Assembly: GCA_021018815.1 (NCBI GenBank)
Contig: JAITYX010000075.1
Coordinates: 372,001-436,000 of the forward strand
Length of the DNA: 64,000 nucleotides
Direction of reading: 5' to 3'
Source of the DNA: Talinum fruticosum
Taxonomy: Eukaryota; Streptophyta; Magnoliopsida; Caryophyllales; Talinaceae
Made by a program: the position numbers and the translations under genes. The notes below the pieces were generated by a model. The model was not told the origin of the DNA. It searched no databases and saw only the letters and a program-made list of their open reading frames with translations. Of this stretch, positions 57,905 through 64,000 are shown one piece after another. Within the stretch, counting starts at the first letter, position 1. The number at the start of each line of letters is the position of its first letter.

Positions 57905-59640
57905 TCTTTCTTGTGGTCCTTTTTGAGGAAGAAGGTTTTTCGGAACCCGATTTGAATGACTTTGGGCTTAGTCCGATTCCGACTGTTCCGTGTAGAGAAT
58001 GGAGTCCGTATCTCTTCCTTTTGAAAAACTTTTCTTTTGAAAGCTGGAGGAGATGGTTTCTTCTTGTAAACCGATCCGGGCTCAGTCCTCCTTTCATTTT
58101 TATGAATGGGACCATTCTCAGCTTTCTTGAACTTTACAGTTCGGAATCCATTTTGAAAAGCTACGAGTAGGAATTGGATTCCTCCTCTTTGTTGAAACCA
58201 AGATCTTCTTTTCCGAAAGAGACACATTGAGATCCTAAGAGCATGTCAAGGTTTTTCGACCTTCGAGTAAATTTTAAAACAAGATCTTGAGACTCATTGA
58301 GCTTTTGCTTTAGCTTCTCATTTTCTCTTATGAGTAACTCGGACTTAGTCTCATTGGATTGAGCACTAGTCTTGAGTTCTCCGAGTGTAAATCTCGGTTT
58401 TCCAATTCTTTTTCAAAGAAATGCTCTCGAAGAAATTGACCCAAGTTATTCTTTGAAATGAGAAGAATCGGAATTGGACTTTTATTCCAAAGTAAATATA
58501 TACTTAGCCAAATCAACTTTGGAGAATTTGAGAAAGTACTAAATTACCTCTTGAGGATGAGATTCCTCATTGTCCGATTGATCCGAGTCGACTCGCTCCT
58601 GCATCCGAGTCCAAGAGAGTCATCAGACACTTTGAGTCATCCGAGTCCTCGTCATCTTCGATGAGTCCTCGTCACTCCATGTGGCCATTATAGCCTTTTT
58701 CTTCTTTCTGTCCCGTTTTCTCTTTGGATAGTCTTTGACTATGTGTTCCTTGCTGCCACATTCAAAGCATCCGAGTTCTTAGTCGAGAGATAACTTTGAA
58801 GGAGAAGAGTATTTACCTTTCCTATCCTTCTTGTCCCATCTTTTGTGCTTCATCATTCTCTTGAAGCCTCTAGCAATTAGTGCCATGGTATCCTCTTCCG
58901 AGTCGGAGGAACTCGATCTTCTTCTATGGTTTACGAGGCTTTCAGCGCAATGTTCTTTTTGGTGCTCGACCTCTGCATCCTCCTCATCCAGGTGAATCTC
59001 ATGGGTGAGAAGTTTCCCAATGAGCTCGTCCGGCTTCAGTAGAGATAAGTTATGAGCCTCCTCTATGGCGGTTACCTTGGGACCCCATCTTTTCTTGAGT
59101 AGGCTTCGAGTATCTTTCTGCACATTTCTTCATGTGAGATCTTTTTACCCGAGAGATTTGAGATTATTGGTAATCTCTGTAAATGGAAGAAACATCCGAG
59201 TGATGTTTTCTTCGGCTCCATCTTAAATAGCTCATATTTGTGAAGATATTGACTGATCTTCGCTTGTCCGACGTGGCTTGTACCTTCATTAGTGTTGACC
59301 AGTGTGTCCCACACTTCTTTGGCTGTGTCATAGGCGGACACTCGGTTGTATTCTTCCGAGCTGATGGCGCACATAAGAATGTTCATAGCCTTGAAGTTCT
59401 TTCCGAACTTTTCAGCTTCATCAGCTGTGAACTCCGCCTTGATCTTGGGCACGAGTCTAGTTTCTACGGTCTTCATGGGAGTGTAGTTTCCTTGTTGTAT
59501 GATGTTCCAAACATCTTCATCATGATCCAGGAGGAAACATTCCATGAGTTTCTTCCAGATGCACGAAGTTGGATCCTTTGAACTTTGGTGGTCTCGCTGG
59601 AAGATCTTTCTTCATCGAACTCTCCGTTGTTACGAGCCAT
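57905..59640 (-). pseudogene. Copia gag of body B
   Basis: The start MARNNGEFDEERSSS is at 59640. After one frame change 157 codons are open (MECFLLDHDEDVWNIIQQGN to EEMCRKILEAYSRK), then GPKVTAIEEAHNLSLLKPDEL, RGFKRMMKHKRWDKK, a zinc-knuckle region (CFECGSKEHIVKD, its last Cys read as Tyr, near 58750) and a coiled coil (58520-58240) ending LGSQCVSF. It is the least damaged gag of the three. Confidence 0.85.
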
Positions 59641-59684
59641 TTGATCTTTAGACCTTTGGATGGTTAGATCCTTTCGAAAGGCTA

Positions 59685-59697
59685 GGCTCGATACCAA
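59685..59697 (-). promoter_or_regulatory. Primer-binding site of copia body B
   Basis: On the minus strand TTGGTATCGAGCC, one base from the LTR at 59699. Confidence 0.85.
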
Positions 59698-59698
59698 T

Positions 59699-61292
59699 TG
59701 AAGGTTTACTCGGGGAGAGACAAAGTCACCCTAGAGGGGGTGAATAGGGTGGTGGAAGATTTTTTGTGAGAATCAAACTCTTTTGAGCAAGGGACAAACG
59801 AAGGCGATTCCGAGTCTATAATGGGGTCGAAAAGTATGAACTCAAAATTGCGAGTGAGGAGTAAAGAAGTAGATAAAACTAAAACTTTGAGTCCGTCCGA
59901 GTCTAGAATGTACTTAGAAAGTGAAGACACGAAAGTACGTGGAAACTCTCCTGGGCAGAAACCACGGACCGTGCTAATCCAAGCACGAAGTCAAATCCAC
60001 TATTTGAGTCCACAAAATACGGTAGACTGACTAACCTCGAGTTGCTCCCTTAGATAACTCTTTACAAGTTTTTCCTAGACTTAGAAATTCCCTTATCCGA
60101 TCTAGTACTTCCTTACTGAGATAACCCTTACAGCTAGGGACAAGCGAGCTGAGTTAACCCTTACAGCTCAGTCAAGGGACCTTACTTAGAGAGTAAGAAG
60201 AGAGTTTGTAACTAAGTACAAGACCTTACAACTCAGAATATAATGAATTACGAGTGGGAGTTGTAAGTAGAAGATTGAGAATGAATACAATAACTTTTTA
60301 TCAAGTATGTATATTAACAATAGATTCGGCAATCTTCAAGTCTTGAGAGTTGGCTTCTATTTATAGCTGACCAAGCAGCTTAGCCGTTCGATCCATCTTC
60401 GACCGAGAGTCCTTTGTGACCGTTGTTAAGGGTTTTCCGAGTCACTCGGAAAATATCCATTGAGATATGAACGTTAGACAACGATTCTTGTCTCCTTTGG
60501 AAGTCCCAAAACCGAGTGGTGGTGTCTTGAAAGATAAGGTGGAAACCACCGTTTAGCTTGGTCTTGCAGATTTCCGCTTTGGAAACAGCACGGCCCGACA
60601 CGGTCTTCGGGGCTAGGTCGGAGGTGGAAAAAGCCTTGTCTGCTGGTGATTTGACGTTTTGAAGCTAGTTAGTTTTGTATTTCAAAAAGTGTAGCCTCGT
60701 TTGAATAACCTACAAAAGTAAATTAAATTGGTTCTCAAAGTATAAAATACTTTGGTCCAAGATTAGACACGAGATAATAACATAATTAAGATAATTAAGT
60801 GACTAATTATCCGAGTTAGAAAAGGAATGGAATTTTCTGAGTCTAATATCCATGAAACTCGAAATTCAATCTGAGTTAGTCTAAGCGAGAATCAAGTTAA
60901 ATAAAGAATATCGAGTGAAACAAACTTGATCTAGACTAAGCATGGTTCGGACTAGAAGCGCCGACTCTAACAGAATAATACCCGTAACATGAAGTCGGAC
61001 CTGAGTGCGGTTATGCAAATACTAGTCATTTGAACATGCGATAATTCTAAGTGATGAGAGACTCGGAACCGAGTGTACAAAAGTGAGTATAGATATGCTT
61101 TCTTAGTCGGACAAAGTCGTGCATAAATACATGAAATAATTGCTATATCACTTAGAGGAAATACTATATCACTCAGAAAAGTTTCTAAGGTACAGAGAAT
61201 GACTTGGAATCAAAACTCTAAAAGTGAGAAAGTCGTATACCCGATTCCCTTGATAGTACTCAAAAATGTGCGGAGTAAAGTCCGAGTCATCA
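59699..61292 (-). repeat. 5' LTR of the copia complex (1594 bp)
   Basis: It begins TGAAGGTTTACTCGGGGAG and ends CCGAGTCATCA; TTGTA follows as target duplication. It has the same length as the other outer LTR once the nested solo LTR is removed. A TATA motif (minus strand, 60366-60358) should drive transcription toward lower coordinates. Confidence 0.92.
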
Positions 61293-61883
61293 TTGTACAT
61301 AAGGATTTTTGAGAATATCTTCAGCATTTTTGAAAAGGATTACATTCATCTAACATGTGCTGCCAAGTCTTGTAAAGTTGATAATTTAATCCTAGTTAAC
61401 CTATTTTCTCTGTTTAAAGCATGCGGACGATTTTGCGACTCAAACTGCGGGTCATATATAAAGTTGCGCAAATCTCGGTGGTTGTCCTTCTAGCGGAAGT
61501 AGATACCTAATTTGATGATAGTTTTCACCATTTATACGAAATGTGTATGGTCCACATCCATCCATGATAGAGTAGTCGCTAGAAGCCCCCATTGAAGAGA
61601 ACGACAACATGGAGTTGTAAGTTTATATATTATCCATGAAAATTCTATTGTTAAATAAAGATTTAAGTAGAGGCGGAGGTGGTGGTAAAGAATCCAATCT
61701 TACTTGACCATAATGACAACATTTAAATCTAGGGGGACCACTTCTTCGGCTTGGAGCCATTTCGTCATACCACATCATAGCATTACAATTGCTACATGTA
61801 ATCATGGTTTCAATGAAAGAATAACGTTGTTCAAACCTTCTCACAGTGAAGCTTCTTCCGATCGTGATAGTGATAAGTTCCAT
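61293..61883 (-). pseudogene. Helitron RepHel gene, N-terminal part
   Basis: On the minus strand from about 61883: a zinc-finger-like CSNCNAMMWYDE, PPRFKCCHYGQVRLDSLPPP, TYNSMLSFSSMGASSDYS, GCGPYTFRINGENYHQI, LLPLEGQPPRFAQLYI and LQDLAAHVR*M. This is the conserved start of plant Helitron proteins, upstream of the EVAALIVG part found at 32.1 kb. Three stops are visible. It ends at the copia insertion. Confidence 0.85.
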
Positions 61884-61929
61884 AGTCTATCTTCTTACTC
61901 GGTATCATTGACGTTTAACAATATAACGT

Positions 61930-63137
61930 GAATTATTAACATCTTGATGCCTTTTTGTGAACAACCTCCATCTACTATTCAATCGAGCTTCTTTATAGCA
62001 GAGTCACTTTTTGATAGATTCAGAGTGGATCATAGTGTTGTCCATAACTACATAATATTATAAATGATTATTTACAAATATTTTAGTTGGAACACATACT
62101 AGTATAGTTTAATACCTACAATACTTTCTCTAGATACATATTAATATATATTATAGTATATATTGAATAATATTAGTAGCTTTAAATCAGTGTATCTATT
62201 TTTTGTAACATGTTTTTTATTTTGTTTTGTTGATAAGATCCTTATATCTCCATCTGAACATAACCGAGTAAAAATGGTGTTGAATAATAACTTAAATATG
62301 CATAAAAAATGGTATTAAATAAAGTATGATTTTATTTAGTTATCTTGATTCACAACTAAACGAATTTATGTAATATTTTATTGTAACACAGTTTAAGTGT
62401 TTATCTAATATTTTAATTGATTTCTTTATTTTGTTTTGTAACACCAATTTGTCTAATTTTTCAATTGATTACTTAATTTTTTGTAACACTAATTTATCTT
62501 ATTTTTTGAAGATTCTTTTTTTCTTTTTTGGTAACGCTAGTTTACTTGATTTTTGTATTGATTTCTGATTTTTTTTTTTATCTTTGTAACACTGATTTTT
62601 ATATTTGTAACACCACTTTGCTGTATTGTTGTTAACATAGAAGTGTATATTTTTGTTGATTTTAGTTCCCTCGGTTCCTCCCTTTTGTGTCTCTATTACA
62701 TACTTAGCTTGCCCGAGATTAAGTTTTTTAATTGGAGTATGAGCTTTGACTCTTCTTTTGAAATTATAATGTCGAAATAAAATTGGAGATAATTATTTCA
62801 TATGAGTATTTAACTTGTTATGTTCATGGGGAATTTCGATATTCCATATGACATCGAGTATCTCCAAAATATATATAGAATTCCTTAATGTATTGATTTA
62901 ATTTTTTATGTTAAAATCATATGATGGAAGTTTACAATAATTTATCTTTTCTAACTTCAATTAGATAAAAGGTGTTTCATATGAGTAATAATATGGTCTC
63001 TAATCATTAAACTAAATTGCACTCTTCCCACTATTTATATGAACTAAAATAAGAAGAAAATAATAACCAAGGAACAAAAAATCTCCAATTCAAGTCCCAT
63101 ATTTAAGACTTGATATGTATTCACTATGAATATGGAG
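61930..63137. other. AT-rich DNA, probably Helitron leader
   Basis: About 1.2 kb of AT-rich sequence lie upstream of the Helitron N-terminus. Apart from the tandem repeat at 62383-62640 I see no feature. A Helitron 5' end (TC start) may lie here but was not identified. Confidence 0.4.
62383..62640 (+). repeat. Degenerate tandem repeat, about 50 bp units
   Basis: GTAACACYAATTT or close variants start near 62383, 62438, 62483, 62531, 62586 and 62607, each followed by T-rich sequence often containing AATTGATT. Spacings are 55, 45, 48, 55 and 21 bases. Confidence 0.6.
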
Positions 63138-64000
63138 TGAAGGTTTGCTCGGGGAGAGTCTCGAGTCACCCTAGAGGGGGGTGAATAGGGTGACAGAAGT
63201 TTTTCGTGGAAACGTTCGCTCTTTTGTTAACGAAGAGACAGAGACAGGTTCCGAGTCAAACAACGAGGTCGAAAAGCTTGGACTCGAAATGCTATCACAA
63301 ACAAACACGCAAGTCAAGCAGAGTAAAATGACCGTCCGAGTCTAGAATGAACTCGGAAAGATAACACATAGAAATTACGTGGAAACCCTCCTGGGGCAGA
63401 AAACCACGGACCGTGTCAATCCGGACACGAAGTCAAATCCACTATTTTGAGTCCACAAAATACCGTGAACTGATCGAACCTGAGTTGCTCCCTTAGACAA
63501 CTCTATACAAGTTTTCCTAGACTCGAAATTCCCTTATCCGATCTAGTACTTCCTAATCGAGATAACCCTTACAGGTAGGGACAACTAAGCCGAGTTAACC
63601 CTTACAGCTTAGTCAAGGGACCTTACAAAGAATGTAAGAAAGAGTTTGTAATCGAGTACAAGACCTTATAACTCGTAAAGTAATGAATTATAGAGTGGGA
63701 GTTGTAAGTAGAAGATTGAAAGTAAATACAATGACTTTGAGCAAGTATGTGTATTAACAATATGTTCGGCAATCTTCAAGTCTTGTGAGGTGGCTTCTAT
63801 TTATAGATGACTAGGCAGAGTAGCCGTTATCTTCATCTCGCTGACCGAGAGTCCTCTCGTGACCGTTGATAGAAGCTTTCGAGTCACTCGAAAGTATCCG
63901 TTGTAATGTGAACGTTGGACAACGGTTTAACTCTCTTGGAAGTCCCAAAACCATTGGCGGTGTCTTGAAAGATAAGGTGGAAACCACCGTTAAGCTTAGC
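63138..64000 (-). repeat. Copia LTR (subfamily 2), cut by window end
   Basis: It begins TGAAGGTTTGCTCGGGG with the GAGAGTCTCGAGTCACC variant and matches the solo LTR at 36171 better than the outer LTRs (for example GAAGAGACAGAGACAGGTTCC). It continues past the window, so solo or full-element status is unknown. Bases before it are TGGAG, the candidate target duplication. Confidence 0.9.

Larger units (their letters stand above)
34669..61292 (-). mobile_element. Copia complex (Sirevirus-like) with two internal bodies, flanked by TTGTA target duplication
   Basis: The outer LTRs (34669-37840 less its nested insert, and 59699-61292) are both 1594 bp and of one subfamily. TTGTA stands immediately outside each end (34664-34668 and 61293-61297), a perfect 5 bp duplication typical of copia integrase. 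Between them lie body A (37841-44682), a 47 bp LTR scrap (44683-44729) and body B (44730-59698, interrupted by a nested element at 45734-53299). Both bodies read on the minus strand in the order gag, protease, integrase, RT, RNase H (Ty1/copia order), then an extra ORF before the polypurine tract. That extra ORF is the reason for the Sirevirus-like label, which is an inference. Confidence 0.88.

Noticed and set aside
34604..61340. Frame that stays open across the rejoined copia target site (DILKNPYVQ to DLAVSIGVVLG)
   Set aside because: About 31 codons without a stop are possible by chance and match nothing I know. It does not prove coding across the site.
61623..61883. Independent host zinc-finger gene
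   Set aside because: The CxxC...WYDE start and the YNSMLSFSSMG and GPYTFRINGENYHQI blocks are those of Helitron proteins, and stops are present.
1..64000. CRISPR arrays, rRNA, tRNA or bacterial-type operons
   Set aside because: None seen. tRNA-like strings are only retrotransposon primer-binding sites, and the repeats are LTRs, minisatellites and microsatellites.

Overview
The window is nuclear DNA of a flowering plant. It has a spliced host gene with GT-AG introns and plant-type transposons of every major class: Ty1/copia and Ty3/gypsy LTR elements, an L1-type LINE, Helitrons, hAT-like elements and an inverted-repeat element. A eudicot is a weak guess only. I see no bacterial-type operons, no rRNA or tRNA genes and no CRISPR array. 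Most long open frames are low-complexity or antisense shadows of transposons.

Layout. 1-7595: a gypsy-type element with about 3 kb LTRs and only 2 kb of non-coding internal DNA, inserted just behind the primer-binding site of a copia element whose gag remnant follows (7596-8190). 8930-21850 (minus): the one host gene I can reconstruct, an intact TLC-domain membrane protein of 268 residues in eight coding exons plus a 5' UTR exon. Its 8.1 kb third coding intron holds an antisense L1 LINE (about 13.8-18.1 kb) and a small inverted-repeat element. 22054-25013 (minus): a non-autonomous Helitron with a GA/CGGCC minisatellite. 25020 to about 32.15 kb (minus): a Helitron with a decayed RepHel gene, split by a solo copia LTR next to Walker A and by a hAT-like element. 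32.2-34.66 kb: a second hAT element in gene-like but unidentified DNA. 34669-61292 (minus): a 26.6 kb copia complex with a perfect outer 5 bp target duplication (TTGTA). It contains two gag-pol-ORF3 bodies, a 47 bp scrap of a middle LTR, a nested solo LTR and a nested plus-strand copia element. 61293-61883 (minus): the N-terminal part of a Helitron RepHel gene. 61.9-63.1 kb: AT-rich DNA with a degenerate tandem repeat. 63138-64000: another copia LTR running off the window.

Function and order of events. Only the TLC gene looks able to make its product. All transposon genes carry stops, frameshifts or deletions: the LINE lacks the endonuclease and the FADD box, copia body A lacks reverse transcriptase, and the nested element lacks RNase H. 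The nesting gives a relative order. The solo LTR at 36171 and the nested element at 45734 are younger than the copia complex that holds them. The LTR at 26630 and the hAT-like element at 30482 are younger than the Helitron. The gypsy element is younger than the copia gag it interrupts. I found no convincing undescribed system. The best leads are the copia complex with a mismatched middle LTR, the extra ORF3 downstream of pol, and two Helitron ends six bases apart.
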